Part shown: positions 21,153 to 34,072 of the stretch, in pieces
Position numbering within the stretch: position 1 is the stretch's first letter
Layout of the letters: the number at the start of each line of letters is the position of its first letter
Source of the DNA: Gelatoporia subvermispora B
Lineage: Eukaryota > Basidiomycota > Agaricomycetes > Polyporales > Gelatoporiaceae
Length of the DNA: 64,000 bases
Assembly: GCA_000320605.2 (NCBI GenBank)
Contig: KB445800.1
Span: 1,205,374-1,269,373 of the forward strand
Reading direction: 5' to 3'
Notes under the pieces: model-generated
The model's database searches: none
Seen by the model: the letters and a program-made list of their open reading frames with translations, nothing else
Told to the model about the DNA's origin: nothing
Position numbers and translations under genes: made by a program

Positions 21153-23556
21153 TCAGAATGGGTACTTTCTCCCGAGAGTTCCCATCAAAGCAATTGCATC
21201 TTGCCGGTATGTATCTTGAGTAATCTCCAATGACGGAGCGCTGTCTACGAAAGTGAGCAGTTGCGGAGAGGCCACGGTGTATTGTGGCCAGAATATCCCT
21301 GTTGAATTATTAGGATCAAGATCAGTGACAAAATGCACCAAATAATCCGTCATGTCCCCAGGTCCATATATGTCCAGCAGATCGAATGTGTGAGCCTGTG
21401 ACAACCTCTGCTTCAGTGATGTGCAATGATCGTGGTCAACAGACTCACGGCACCCAACACTGGGGTGGATTTCATCCTCTTATACACTGTGTCCGGAGAA
21501 CTCAGCGGCCTCCATCTGAGCCTAGATAAAGCGACATACAATATGACCAGGTCGGCTGCAACCCAGAACGTAGTTGCAACATGAGCCTTCTGGGAGCTTG
21601 GAAGACGAGGTCTCCCTGCAGGGCTGAAATTCGCTTGTACTCTGGAGTGACAGCGTTCAGGATACCGGTATTGAACGGAGATCCTTGTGTGATGTCGTCC
21701 GAATACGTTTCAAGAATAGTGTTGATGTCATCCTGGGAAATCCCATGAAGAATGACAGGCAACCAAGCTGCCAGTTGTGAAGATGTCCTGCGAATACGTT
21801 TTGTGTTATCATCAAGTGAAAAAGCAATACAGGATGCGGATAAGCTTGACGTACGTGACATTTAGCTGGTCAATGCCAAAGATAGTTCCTTCATCATCAC
21901 AGTCCTGAGATCACGCAGAAATTTAGTCGTGATAGCAAAAAACATACATCTGCAGTCGTACTCCGCTTATGAATGGTACGTTTGCTACGCTGCCTTGCTG
22001 GACTAGGTTGGCGCCTGAATCAACAAGAAAATCTCCATCAATGCGAGGTTGCCACGGCACGTTCTGCGCCTGAAACACAATGAGTGGCATTGCTAAATAT
22101 GCAACGAGCTTGGACGAACCTGAGCAAATGCCGCCTGCGTCGAGGTAATTGCGGATTGCAGTGTTGAGTATGACACTTCTCTGAGACACTGCAGAGTATC
22201 GATGGCACCGGCGCACCCCGCGGCGGTGACCAGGGCCTCATATGATCCTTGTTCCTCAACAACGCTGCCGAAAGATAGTGCAGATCCAGATTCCAAGAAC
22301 GCTGCGCGGAATAAGCCCTCCGTGTTGCCTCCGTTCGTGACCATTTGGAGTGCAACAGACCAGGATCCTGCACTTTCTCCCCAACTACGCCGGTATTTGA
22401 TCTTGAGCTACAATAGCCAAGAGTCGAATATGACGTACATGGTAACTTGAGTAGGATCCCCGCCGAATAGACTTATATACTGCTGAATCCAACGCAATGC
22501 TTGACGTTCTGGTGCGGGGAGTAGCTGGCGTTGAGGTAATGCCTTGACTGAGCCAGGAACCGTACATACGATCACGCAAACCAAGGTTCCCAACTTTAGC
22601 ATCCATGACCTCTTGGCTAGCGAAGAACCCGAAGGCTGTATGCGAAATCAGCTGTCGTCGAGCCGATTGACAGTGCGGAAATGTACCTGACAGCCTGGAG
22701 ATCGGTAGTGGGCATACACTTTGCGCCGTGAATAGTGCGATCACGCACCGGTAATTCATGCTGACGTATATGATAGGTTTTCCAAGCTGCATAGAGCGCT
22801 GTACAATATTGGCACCGGGATAACTGTCGTACATTTTGAGTGAGTTCATATACGACCCGAATTTGCTACTGACGATGACGGTGACCCTGTTTGAAAAGCA
22901 CCTAATTCTTATGTCGTATTATCAGTCAGTGATAGTGAACGAAGTACTCGCCTCCGTAGATCCACTGTGAGCGAGGATAAGCGAATTTCCCGCCCAAAGG
23001 GCTAAGACTCACAGCAACGACAGGTAGGCTCGCGTCAGCGACGGTCCCAGTCGGTACATATACATTGAGAGAGAGTAAGACCTAAAGGCGCATCAGCGCA
23101 TGCGCATTGACGATGACGAAGATGCCTTACAATCCTCTGCCTGGACTGTCGGTGAAGGAAAGAGAGCACCTAACTCAGCTACGATGGGGGCAAGTAACGA
23201 AGAAGCTGCAAGGATCGCAGAGATGTTCGGCGCGATGCCATTTCCAGGGCAGGATGAGCCGAACTGTGTTGCATCGTAAGTGCCATTGTATGGATCGTTT
23301 GGATGGGGGATCTGGAAGCGTAGGTCGCCGACACTACGACTACGTCATCAGAATTCGACGCATCGATCAATTGTACATGTACGAACGGCGGTTGGGCATA
23401 CGAAATTCCCAGATACTGGTCTACATTGTTACTTGTCTTTCCCGTGAACACACCCTGGTCGAGTGACACGGTTGGGGCGGCCAGTGGAGAGGAACTGCCT
23501 CTCAAGGAAAGAGTGGCGAAAACAGCAAACCGGAACAGGACTGAAGGCGAGCGCAT
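21153..23556 (-). CDS. Secreted type-B carboxylesterase / lipase (alpha/beta-hydrolase)
   Basis: This gene has many exons. Exon 1 is 23387-23556, encoding a signal peptide and VDQYLGISYAQPP. The acceptor of exon 2 is at 23333 (VGDLRFQIPHPNDPYNGTYD). Further blocks are LPVVAWIYGG, KFGSYMNSLKMYDSYPGAN, GKPIIYVSMNYR, the nucleophile elbow GESAGS at about 22360-22380, LESGSA, DCDDEGTIFG (acidic triad member) and AHTFDLLDIYG (catalytic His). The frame ends RKYPF at the TGA (21153). All triad positions are present and I saw no unavoidable stop. One intron near 22850 needs a less obvious donor and acceptor to hold frame. The family hydrolyses carboxylic esters outside the cell, and sterol or lipid esters are possible. 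The substrate is not predictable. Confidence 0.85.
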
Positions 23557-24479
23557 AACGCTTTAGTTCTCGTTCACTTCATGATGTATGCTTATATACC
23601 AACTGGTGCATGTTGCTTCCTCTGCCATCCAAGTTCTGATTAGCTTCCTCAGCGGCCTGTCATCATAAGCCTTATAATAGCCTCCAGGTCTCATCCGGAG
23701 GTTCCATATCCATTCAATCGCAGTGCTGCGCCTCCTGACTGAGGATGAATGTATGATAGGAAGACGTGCTGTGGGGTTGAGTACTGATTTTTTTGGATGA
23801 CCTCTTCGCATAGCTGCTCGTCATAAGGCACCCCTGGAGGTCCATCGGTGCAAGGCACTCGCCCAGAGCAGCACATGATGCACTAAAGTGATCTATTAGT
23901 AGCGAGCACGATGGAGCGCACATCAATAGAACTCACCCTGGTGGAGCACGGACGGCATTCGAGGCAGGGGTGTGGAAAACACGGTGAGTAAACATAGCAG
24001 GGCAATGTGGACACTGTCAGTGTGGCATGCTACTGCTGAGCACTAACTGACACAAATCCCCGAGTTCATCGCCGCCGTATGTTTGTTGTACGGGCGGAGA
24101 CGTCAACATCACAGGGAGCAGCACATCACTCCAAGCCCTAGTCCCTAGCATTCGGCTAAAAGGACTAGCCACGGCTATTGTTCGGCCGGATGCATGAGCA
24201 TCGACCAGGCCCAAGATGATGATATGATCGAACGCTTGTGACCGAGATGTGGAGGTGTGGATACATCGAACAGCACTGAACGTCCTGATAGCTACAGTCA
24301 TCAGCCGAAGCTTCGTATTGCAAGTCTGTAGGACAGAAATTGATCTCGAGTCTCGACCAAGTCGAGCATGGGTCAGATAGGTATTGCAACCGAGAACGTT
24401 GAGTGCCCGGTCATTCTCTTCGCACGAGTGGAGGTTTTGAGACCCAATTACCCCAAAACGCATAGATACATGACGAACA
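23557..24479. other. Intergenic region with two unassigned minus-strand frames
   Basis: The carboxylesterase promoter lies here. Minus-strand frames at 23691-23876 (PCTDGPPGVPYDEQ...) and 24017-24487 (156 codons) look somewhat protein-like. They lack recognised family motifs or a consistent exon chain. Confidence 0.35.
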
Positions 24480-25337
24480 TTAGTCAATGAGGTATTTTCG
24501 CTTGAAGAACGACCGCAAATGGAGAATTTGCCAGGCCCCCAGTCCCACCAGAGACAGGATCATGAACCAAGCGAAGTTCTGAACGCGTACACCGGTTGAT
24601 ACTACACGATCCAGTTCACGCATTCAGTAGACGTAGAGACTATAGGCGAGGCACACACCATTGGTGGACTGGAAACGCTCCTCACGCTTCTTCAGGTAGT
24701 CCATCTCGTCCACAATCTCCTTCACGACACCTTCGAGTTTCCGCATCTCAGTCTCTAGGCCTGACAGGGACTCCTGGTTGGCAATAGCGCTGGAAGCAGA
24801 GTGAGTAATGAATCCACGAGAGGCATATGACACTCACTTATAGTCCACAGCATCTGCTCCGATGTCAATATCCAGGTCGATGATCCTGCTCCGTCGTGTC
24901 TGCTCTGGCCCAATACCTAGCATGCGTTAGAAGTCCATAAGCATCATGACCAGAAGCACAACCATAACTTATGACGACGTACCGGCATCCAAGTAGTTTC
25001 TGAAGCAGACTCCGACATCCCCCTCCGAATGCGCCGTAACAGCAAATCGCTTCTCACCGCTGATGTTCTTCTTGCTCAGGTATATATTCCGCTGCGGACT
25101 CGAGTCGATGATCTCAATGTCTATGCGTTGGCCGTCACCAGGGCCGACATTTGCCGTCACAATGACAAGTGCATCAGGATGCGCAGCATTCCATATGCAC
25201 TTTTGAGAAGGGTAGCGGTATGCGTCGAGCGCGAACTTGATGGCATGTGCGGGCTGAACGAGCAGCGCAAGCGCGGAGAGGAGGATGAGAGGGAGGAGTC
25301 CGGAGGCGACCTGCCGCCGCCGCGAGGTCACAAACAT
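24480..25337 (-). CDS. ERV25: p24-family ER-Golgi cargo protein, p24-delta type
   Basis: There are four exons on the minus strand: about 24984-25337, one encoding GIGPEQTRRSRIIDLDIDIG, one encoding the coiled coil, and the last ending KRKYLID at the TAA (24480-24482). A signal peptide (LLPLILLSALALLVQPAHA) precedes the GOLD domain. The two GOLD cysteines lie in KCIWN and VGVCFRNYL. The luminal coiled coil (LETEMRKLEGVVKEIVDEMD, then YLKKREERFQ) is followed by ESTN-like residues, one membrane helix (FAWFMILSLVGLGAWQI) and a short tail with FF and a dibasic Lys-Arg-Lys signal for COPI and COPII. p24 proteins cycle between ER and Golgi in COPII/COPI vesicles. The gene is divergent from DUS1, with 256 bp between the two ATGs. 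Confidence 0.9.
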
Positions 25338-25593
25338 CGAGAGCTATGCGAGTACTTCAATAGAATGGGTATATACGAGATGAGCAGCCCTGGAAAGGGG
25401 AAGACCGTAGATTGTCCAAAGACGAGGTGGTGGACACGACCAAGGGGTGACACGCGCACTTCCGCCAGCGCGCTGCGCGGCCACGACGTGATCACACACT
25501 TCCCACCCGACTGCATCTCTGTTCGAAAGCTCTGGGTACTCCACTACTTTCAAGCTTCAATGAGAATCTGATATAAATACATTTGGATGCAAG

Positions 25594-26893
25594 ATGCCTA
25601 TAACAGACTATTTGTCGAATATCGCGGCACCCATGGTGAACCAGAGCGACTTACCGTTTCGACTTCTCGTGCGACGCTACAACACAAGCCTTGTGTATAC
25701 TCAGATGCTATTGCCGGAAAGGATTCTCGGCGACCAAGATTATCTCGAGTTTCATCTACGACAACTGGGGGAAGATTTTGACAGACCAGTCGTTGTGCAG
25801 CTCTGTGGCAATGATTCAGAAATGGTTGTAGAAGCTGGAAAGAAGGTCCAAGGTTACTGTGATGCTATAGGTATGCACCAGCTCCAAATATCCTAAGTTC
25901 TCTGACTATACAACTGGAGGATAACCGAAACATTGAAGTCTGGCTTTAGACCTAAACCTCGGTTGTCCCCAAGAAGCTGCACGAGATGCACACTACGGTG
26001 CTTATTTGCTCGGCCAGAAAGACTGGCCGCTCGTGGAAAACATGGGTCAGTGCCCCCACTTTTGCTGGCGCATCCGCAGACTGAACGATATCTAGTCTCC
26101 GCAATGTCTCGCTCTTTTGTCGTACCGGTCTGTACCAAGATCCGTCTGTGTCAGCCAATATCTGCAACGCTCGACTTTGCACAACGGCTCGAGGCTGCAG
26201 GCTCAGCATGGGTTACTCTACATGCCCGCACTGTTTCAGCTCGGAGGCGGCGGCAAGGTGCAGCCGACCTAGATCAGGTCAAAAGGTTGAAGGATAATCT
26301 CGCCATCCCTGTCATCAGTAATGGAAACGTCCGCACTTGGGAGGACGTGGAGAACAACCGCGCATATACTCGAGCAGACGGTATCATGGTAGGGGAGACC
26401 CTACTTGCGAATCCCTGGTGAGTGTGACCTTGGATGGGCTCCCGCGTAGCGGCGTACTAACAGCTTCATGTGTTAAGTGTCTTCGCCGACAAAACACCGG
26501 ACCCGGTGCTTGTATCTCTGGAGTACCTTGACCTCTGCCGCGAGCATCCCGGGACCGCGACTATCCAGACCATTCAGACCCATGTCAGGCACTTCGTTGA
26601 TCATCAGTGGTGCGTGCCCTGAGCCGTCTATATTCGCACCGGCGTTCATGAAGTGCTTATACTCCACGATCAGTGGCCGGAAGCCCTGGTTCAACAAGTT
26701 CCGTGCTTCCCTCAATCAGTCCAAGACGGTAGACGGCATTGACAAGCTCCTGCGCAGCAAAGTTCAGCGATGGCGTGGACTGGAGCCGTTACTGCCGGGC
26801 GTGCGAGAAGATGATGCGTCAGAGGTATCTGAATCCGAGGGGCATTGCAAAGACTGGGATCAGCCTCTGTCCTCGTTGTCGCTGCTTGTGTAG
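25594..26893 (+). CDS. DUS1: tRNA-dihydrouridine synthase, Dus1 type
   Basis: There are five exons: 25594-25870, 25950-26045, 26096-26417, 26478-26609 and 26674-26893, giving 348 residues. The FMN enzyme reduces uridine to dihydrouridine (U16/U17) in cytosolic tRNA using NADPH. The FMN barrel start is [17 protein letters not shown]. The catalytic cysteine is in [20 protein letters not shown]. The expected Lys (CTKIRL) and His (TLHART) follow, then [14 protein letters not shown] and [10 protein letters not shown]-terminal helical region ([14 protein letters not shown]) and an acidic tail complete it. All four introns agree in phase. Exon 1 begins at the first ATG of the frame. Confidence 0.92.
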
Positions 26894-29800
26894 TGCCTAT
26901 CTTGCAGATGTACTGCGACTGTCTGTCTGCTAATTGTATCTGTAGTATCGTGATTTAGTACATGGGAATTACTGTACTGTTCCTGACAGTGCGAAGCTGC
27001 CGATCAGTCGAGAAGCTAGAACGTGCAACTCAATGTTGTCGTCATTCGACTGTCAGGACCTTCAAGCTTCAGACTTTAGGATATCAGCTCAATGATGAGT
27101 ATCAAGCAGCAAGGTAAGCGTCCAGACTCGCGGAGTTTGTCAGTGCAAGCCGCCACCGGCAAACGCCGCTACGAGCGACATACGGCGACTGATCTTTTCT
27201 GGGGGTTTCCTGCATCACTCCCATGTTCTTCCTTCATCTAACTATTATTCCATCGAATACTTCGCAAGTTATCCTCCTGGTGATCTATACACATATATTC
27301 AGCATCAATGTAATAAAGTTCGTCGCTAAAATCGCCGAGGTGCGGGGGTAGACCGCTACGGTTCACGAATCATGCTCCCGCGATCGTTCGCCGTGCTTCA
27401 TTAGGGCTAGCCGGAGATAGATAGTTCTCATCCGCTCGGTGCTCTCCGTCTTCGGTTGTCGACAGTAAAAACATCCGTAGGTACGCAATCTCCTGAGAAT
27501 GACGGGCTCGCAGCCGATCTGAAGGGGATCTTGAGGTGAGTGACTATATGCGGCTTTCAGCATTCCATCTCCGCTCACCTGTTGAGTGGATTCAAGAGAT
27601 GGTGTGTTACTCAACAGAGGCACGTCGCTTGAGGACTGCCTCATGCACAGCGCCTCTCAGGAGAGGTCAACAGAGCATCTGATAGCATATCTGACTTGAA
27701 TATCCGCATAGATCGGCGCGGGACAGAGCACGCACAACGGCCTCCTACCCTATCAATCACAAATCGAACCGAACGATACACGTCTAGAGTCTTTTCAAGC
27801 ACCGCATATATGCGCTTATCTTGTGCTCCTTAGCTCCGGTACAGTGCAATATCCTAGCAGACCATCTGTCATGGGTGGACACTGCAGCATGATGACGGCG
27901 TCAGGGGACGATGGTTCAGTGAAGGCAGTACGTACACCTTCCGTCAGTGCGACTCACGTATCTCGGTCCTGCTGCGGAATTACTAATGCAAATACCCGGA
28001 TCTCGTTCACAGCTCAGTATCTCGGCGAGAGAACAACTAGCTTGAAGAGCGTTGACGCTGCGGAAGTTGTTGCATGTCGGGTGATATGCCTTTACGTCAG
28101 TCCACGGCAGACGATTCGGAGAAAAGATCTCCAGAGATTTCACATCTTTCTTACCTTTCAGGGCCATTACCTCAGTGTTGGGTACTGTGGGCGCGAGTTG
28201 GAAAAGGCAAGGATGAGCCCGTTCCCTCAATAGGCCGTCTCTTGCCGGCCCTATCTTCCCGGCGAAATTGCCTCTCGGTCGTCAATTCAAGTCCGACATG
28301 TTCAAGGGCGAGCGCGATCTTGCCCATCTACTACGGATTGTAAGTTTGCGACCGTAGCTTACCAGACATGCAACATCTTTCCCTCAAGCCCCATCGTATC
28401 ACTACACAGCGACTTCTGAAGGAAGCCTTGATATGCCTGCAATGCGATCCTGCCGCTCGGTTGGTACTCCCGACATCCGGTATCACTTCTGACGCCAGTT
28501 CTTGGCCGTCTGAAACAACAATTAGCATTTGCCAATGGGATTCAACTGGTTGCGAATGGTCTTAGTTGGAGCCACCTATCCAGCCTAGCGCGGAACCGAT
28601 CACTGCCTACTTTCCGATCCTCGTGAACGCCTTGTCGCGGAAGTACTCTAGGTTTGTCGTACATGGCGAAGTTCGGACCTGCAACGCTAGCGATAACCAT
28701 TTGTTTTCGTGCGCTCCTGTGATTTTGCCTCACTAAAGCAGAGCCTGGCGAACACATAGCATCTACACATCGTGCAATGACTGCTGCAGTGGTACTGTAA
28801 CGAACATCGGCTGAGACAACCGTGTCTGCACCTTTCTCTTCCGATCTGGGAGCCGACTAGTAATGCGCTAACCTCAACATCGATGTGTTTGTATGTCTTA
28901 TGATCATCTGTGTATCTTGCGTACCGGACGGCAAGATGAACGGGATTACACAAGCTTCGGTATCTCGCGGACGGTGTACTCGTCCTAACTCGCCTACTCA
29001 ATTGAACTGTGGAATCCATGGCCTCTCGCGGAACTTTTCGTGCGTGAGCACACGCATGTGCAAGGATCGTTGTTACGTAGCACGGCACGGACGGATGATC
29101 CATGCAACCGAATCAAAAGACTGCACCAGCCCCTATCGTACGTTTTCCTTCGGTTTGCGGTCCACTGAGAACTAATTTGTGCTTCACGTGCAGCGTTGAC
29201 ACCCGCCGTAATGGCCTCAACGTGGACATCTGTTACCGAGACAAGACAACAACGTTCGGTGTCGCAATCATGCGCGAAATCAATCTACTAGGCTACCTGG
29301 TCAGGGTGAAGTGCACTGCACTATTGCTGCCCCGTAGCTGATTTAGTGGCAGAGCGACTTCTACTCACTGATTTCATTTGCAGAATGACTGGTTGCATGC
29401 CTCGTTTTGCCCGAGGCTTTAACTGAATGGACTGGTCCGGTGACTCATCAATCGGGTCTCGTGCATGATGTGGCGCCCGAGGTATTCTGATGTTACGTCA
29501 ATGTAAAGGCTGCTTTCTCTTCCTCGAACGAAGACAGTAGCTGCTTCAGCATTCCCAGCGCAGGATAGCCATCATTAAGGACGGCCGACAGTTCGGGTGC
29601 CTCCCCGACAACGTGTCACACTGTCCCACGTGAAGAGTCTTCGCAATGATACGTATATTCATGTCAATACACTCTTGCTTGGGAGCGCGCTGCAGTCTCA
29701 GTTCTTACATTTATTGCCGCTCAGCATTTACTTGAAAGCACGCTTGCATCTATAGCAAGTAATTCATCAGCTCGTCGCGGCGTATACCGTGTAAGAATTA

Positions 29801-31825
29801 CCGGTCTATGGATTCTGGGAGACAAGGGCTCACGTGCTTACAGCTGATCTCTACTGGATTGTAATTTTCACTAGCTGACAGGCAAACGGCGTGCCTTTCG
29901 TCCGTCCAGAGCGCCTCGATAGATCGAACTCCTCATTTTCGCCCTTCAGGTCGGTCATCACTTCCCGAATGTAACCTCACCGTCCCCAGTTCACTATTCA
30001 GCACCTGACTACATCATTCATATGGCAAGTGCCTACAAGTACCGACAGTACTGCAGTCTAACTCTGGTGTTTTCCAGGGCGGCATCTTACGCAAAAGGAA
30101 CTCCATATTCACGAGAGATTGGCTGCCTTCGGCACCTTTTTGAGCGGCTTAGCCTATCTATGTGAGAAGATGAACGCTGTCGTGTAGGCCGCTGATGAGG
30201 TCATTCCTCCGTTTGTCTCGCCTTACAGCCTCTTCGTGTCTATCGGGCCGGTCCTGCAGCTCTTAGGTCGGCGTTCTTTGGGCCTTTGTGCCTCGAAGAA
30301 CGCTCACCGTGAGTAGCGGGCAGCTACGCTTCCACGCTTGCGTGGAAGTACTGGTATACTAAGACCAAGGCGACTCGTTGTCGGTGGTCACAATGCGCTT
30401 GTGCGTGTTCGGTACCCTATCCCAGACCTCAACGCTATCAGCGACCGTTCTCTGGTTCAAGTCGAGCCCGTCACTTCTGGACTGAGTTATCTCGCGTTCC
30501 ATTGTCTCTCAGGCTGTTCTCCGCCGAGCTTGTGGCGGCAAGATGAGGCAGAACCTCTTCCTACCGCGATGGCCCAGACCCTTTCCTGTCGTCGCCTGCA
30601 TTACCCGATGACAAGTAGAGGCGAGAAACTAGGAGCTCAGCGTCCTCATTCCATCTCGTGCACGGTTATTCGGACCGGAGCCCGGTATGTGTCGTGCGAT
30701 GGAACGCGCACCGTCATGCACCGAGCGTTCGAACCTGGTACCTCCGAGGATCCTTCGTCGCACCAGTTCCAAGCCACAGTCGATCAGAATGACGCCATGC
30801 GCTACCGCTTCGCTTAATGAAGGACTAGACGATCTCATCAACAGCGAGGTCAAGAATCGAAAGGACCAGTCTAGTAGACCCCATAAAATGGTGTGGCTAC
30901 ACCCCGTCTTCGAACACATCCTCACTGGCGTTGATGGCGTGTGATGTCTGCGAGAAGCTCACCATTGGCAATACTGTGATACCTGCGGGCCTCGTGCCCG
31001 TCTACCCGAACCTTAGGATCCCCGCAGAGTCGCAAATGGGGTCGTTACGACATGCCATCGGCTCTGAGGTCTGCCTCTGCGGAGGTTGGAATCAACGCCC
31101 AGGGTGTTGAACGCCTGACAGGCATGGGACAGTCTGCCTCCGGTCGTACAGCCCGGCCAATGCGGGCCTGCATCCCGTGCACTTTCTGTGGCTGAATGCG
31201 ATAGGGACGGGAGGAAAGATCCGATAGAAGACGAACGGGAATCAACGCTGCGGAACGTTCCATTTAACTGTAAATTTTGAGTGTTGCAAATAATGCGGGG
31301 TGAGGACCTCGCTGGGGCGTTGCTGCCCAAGCACGCGAGTGCAATTACACTTGACACAGAAGTCTACGTCGGGACCGCGGCGAGCTTTCTCCGGTGTGAG
31401 GCGTAGTGTTCCTTCAGGACGACACGAGCAGTTCGAGTGACGCTGGCTCCGACCGAGGTCGGGCTGGGAAAAGCCGGCTCGTCTTGCGCGTTTGGAGAAG
31501 ATCAGAAAAGTAATGCTTTATCCAGAACCACTGTAATATGTATGTACAAATGCCACTTGCGAGATTAGATACTGTAAATGCAGACACATGGGAGCACCTG
31601 ACCCAGAACGGAACACAGCGCGCACGCCGAGCGGCGCGGTACAGTACACCAAGCGTCCTGCTCGCGCCCCGGGCGCGCGAGGCCGAGCGAGCTATGAGCA
31701 CATTGCGGAGGCACCCGTCGGCCGGGCCCGCACGCGGGGGGGCTTTTCTATCTTTGCCATCGTCGACACCGTCGGGTCCTCGTCGGCCACTGCCAGCGGC
31801 GCAGGGGACCCGACACGGGTGGTGC
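26894..31825. other. Gene-poor 4.9-kb region
   Basis: There is no gene I can support firmly. There are short unrelated frames on both strands, a small perfect hairpin at about 30330-30345 (TCCACGCT and its complement), and GC content rising from about 31.4 kb. Two weak coding-like patches are treated separately: 27370-27644, and a minus-strand patch near 28700-28850. A plus-strand frame at 30687-30944 ends in HPVFEHILTGVDGV without family similarity. Confidence 0.4.
27370..27644 (-). CDS. Possible small two-exon gene, 62 residues, unknown
   Basis: Exon 1 (27579-27644) reads MRQSSSDVPLLSNTPSLEST and ends Gln-Gln. A GT-AG intron (27493-27578) in phase 0 joins it to EIAYLRMFLLSTTEDGEHRA, ending NEARRTIAGA and TGA. 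The composition is protein-like, but a stop lies directly upstream of the ATG. I know no family. It could be the tail of a decayed gene. Confidence 0.25.
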
Positions 31826-33448
31826 TTACTGGCCGCCGACCATGACCTTCAGCACGACGTTGCCGGCCTCGTCGCGGCCCTTTGCGAGGAGCTCGAACGC
31901 TTGCTTCGCCTCGTGCAGCGGCACGCGGTGCGTCACGAGCTGCTCGATCCCCGGGAGCGCGCCCGACGCGAGCAGCGAGAGCGCGGCGGGGTACGTGTGC
32001 GCGTACCGGAACGAGCCGAGGATGTCCACCTCGCGCAGCGCCGCTGCCGACAGAGGGAGGGTCACGTTGCGCGAGCCCATGCCCACGAGCATCACCTTGC
32101 CGCCCGTTGCTGCCGCCTGTGCACAGAGTTCCGTCAGCATGCGCCACAACTGATGGACGAGAGGAGGCAGACGTACGTGGACGGACATCTGGATGCACGG
32201 CTCCGCGCCGGTACACTCGAATATAACGTCGAACCCGTCCTGCTGCCCGAACTCGGCGAGCGCCGCCTGCACGTTGTCGCGCGCCCGCCGGAGCTGCTCC
32301 TCGCTCGTCTTTGCCCGGTCCGTCATCGGCAGGCAGTATGTCTGGTGCGCGAACCCGGCGTTCTTCGCGAGCGCGAGTCTGCGCTGGTCGATGTCGAGAG
32401 CGACGACGCGCGGCGAGCCGTATGCCCGTGCGAGCGCGCAGGCGAGGAGACCGATCGTGCCCGCGCCAAAGACGAGCACCGTCGAGCGTGTGCCGGGCTC
32501 GAGACCGGCCCGACGAGAGGCATGAAGGAGAACGGAGAGCGGCTCGGCGAGCGCCGCTTGGTCGAATGAGCAGCTGTCTGGGAGGCTAGATAGCGGATAT
32601 AGCTCAGCGCAGTCCAAACCCAGCGGGGAAGGTGAATAACTCACGGGTGGAGGACGTGCGCGGGGTGGTTCATGCGCTCTTGTAGTGTCCCGTCGTTGTG
32701 GGGGAACGTCTTGGCACTGCTGCAGAAGCGCATGTTCTTGCACAGGTTGTACCGGCCCTTCTGGCAGTAGTTGCAGCTGTTGCACATGATTCCAGCCTCG
32801 ATCGCGACGCGCTGGCCAGGGACGAGGTTCTTGACACCGGGGCCGACAGCCGTGACAATACCAGCTGCCTCGTGGCCGAGGACCAACGGCGCTTGGACTG
32901 CGAAGTCTCCGTTCCGTCCGTGTTGGTAGTAATGTACTGTTGGGGATAGGGAAATAGCATGTCAGCAGGGGTCCTCGATCAAATCAGCCCGCATGAGAAG
33001 CATTCAGCCAACGGCTATGCCGCTTTGAAACATGGCGTGAATCGAAGGAGTGGGGTCAGGAATCAGGATAGAGAACCAGAATGAGTTTGACCTCCTGGGA
33101 CCTCCTGGGAAAGCAAGCCAGGGCCAACGCAAAAGTAAGGTGAAAGATAGATGATGTGTCATGCATGTTTTCGATGATATAAGTCAACGTTGCACAACGG
33201 AACGGGGCGGGATCAACTGAGCGAGTTAGGGATAGAGAAGTGGTTGTGGGCAGCCATGATAACTTGAAGACTAGCGGGACAAACGACACGGTGTTTTACT
33301 TACAGTCACTGCCACAAAGACCGGTTGCTACAACAGCAACCTGGGCTTGGCCTTGTTGTGGGGGCCAGAGGGTCCGCTCCTCGAAGCGGAGGTCTTTGGG
33401 GCCGTAGAGGACGGCGGCATGTTGGTTCGGGAGAGCAATTGGAGACAT
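31826..33448 (-). CDS. Zinc-dependent medium-chain (sorbitol/xylitol-type) dehydrogenase
   Basis: There are four exons: 33304-33448, 32645-32936, 32177-32585 and 31826-32116, giving 378 residues. It is an MDR-family polyol/sugar dehydrogenase using NAD. Catalytic zinc ligands are Cys45 (TGLCGSD) and His70-Glu71 (LGHEAAG). Structural zinc cysteines are Cys100, 103, 106 and 114 (CNSCNYC...NLC). The Rossmann motif is GAGTIG, followed by Asp in ALDIDQRR, which suggests NAD over NADP. A further family block is ECTGAEPCIQ. Intron 1 is 367 bp, long for this genome. Intron 3 (32117-32176) is 60 bp, stop-free and in frame, so an unspliced form would carry 20 more residues. The gene is divergent from the SDR gene at 34073, 624 bp away, and may share its regulation. 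The exact substrate (xylitol, sorbitol, arabinitol or other) is open. Confidence 0.88.
33091..33110. repeat. 10-bp unit tandemly duplicated inside an intron
   Basis: CCTCCTGGGA occurs twice in succession inside intron 1 of the dehydrogenase gene. Confidence 0.8.
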
Positions 33449-34072
33449 TGTGGGGAAGTAGGGTTGGATCTGGTGTGTTTTGAGCGTGTGATGGCGAGGG
33501 AGGGAACTGGAGAAAACATTGCGAAGCGGTGGTGATTTTATAGGCTGGAGTCTCGTGAGGAGCGAGACCGGAGACGCTGCATGAAGATCTGAACCGGTCC
33601 GAATTTCCGTGCAATGTGATCGAGTGCCCGATTAGTCATCACGGCTTCTTGCGAGCGTGTTTCCACCTCGTGTTTTGTTCAGATACAGGCTTTGCTTCTA
33701 CCCGCGGGACTTTTCCGTCCGTTCTAAACCCCGCGCGAATTCAGATCTTTTACAGCAGCAACGTTAACGCTCTGTCCAAATCAGGGGCGGGATTCATTAT
33801 TGAGTCTCGTGGTGAAAATTTGAGGGGCTCACAGGGCGACCCGAGGTCGGAAGTCCGGTGCGGTGGGCCGAACCGGGGAGGCTGGAATTCGCGATACAGC
33901 CGATCGCAGGGATGCGGATGTGAGTCCCGCCGCACCGACGCCTCCGCCCTCTTCCCCTCGAAAATCATTTATATCGCTCCCGTGGTCGACCATGGGCCCC
34001 CTCGACCTCCTTGACGAGCCCTCTCGACGTCCAAGCGGATCTTGCCAATTTTTTGTGTAAAACGAACTCGTG
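33449..34072. promoter_or_regulatory. Divergent promoter between the two dehydrogenase genes
   Basis: This 624-bp region separates the two ATGs. A GCGGGG-type sequence (read on the minus strand at about 33729-33734) matches the fungal CreA/Mig1 carbon-catabolite consensus, but a single hexamer is weak evidence in GC-rich DNA. Confidence 0.45.

Noticed and set aside
24017..24487. 156-codon minus-strand frame, first thought to be a GMC oxidoreductase fragment
   Set aside because: Only a vague FDHIII-like start resembles the FAD motif. The glycine pattern and later motifs are absent.
28687..29103. Minus-strand frame with a methyltransferase-like DV-x-YS pattern
   Set aside because: There is no S-adenosylmethionine-binding glycine motif upstream and no consistent exon chain, and the similarity is too short.
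31538..32569. 343-codon plus-strand open frame
   Set aside because: It is antisense to the zinc dehydrogenase, whose motifs and splice phases are convincing. The composition is that of a shadow frame.
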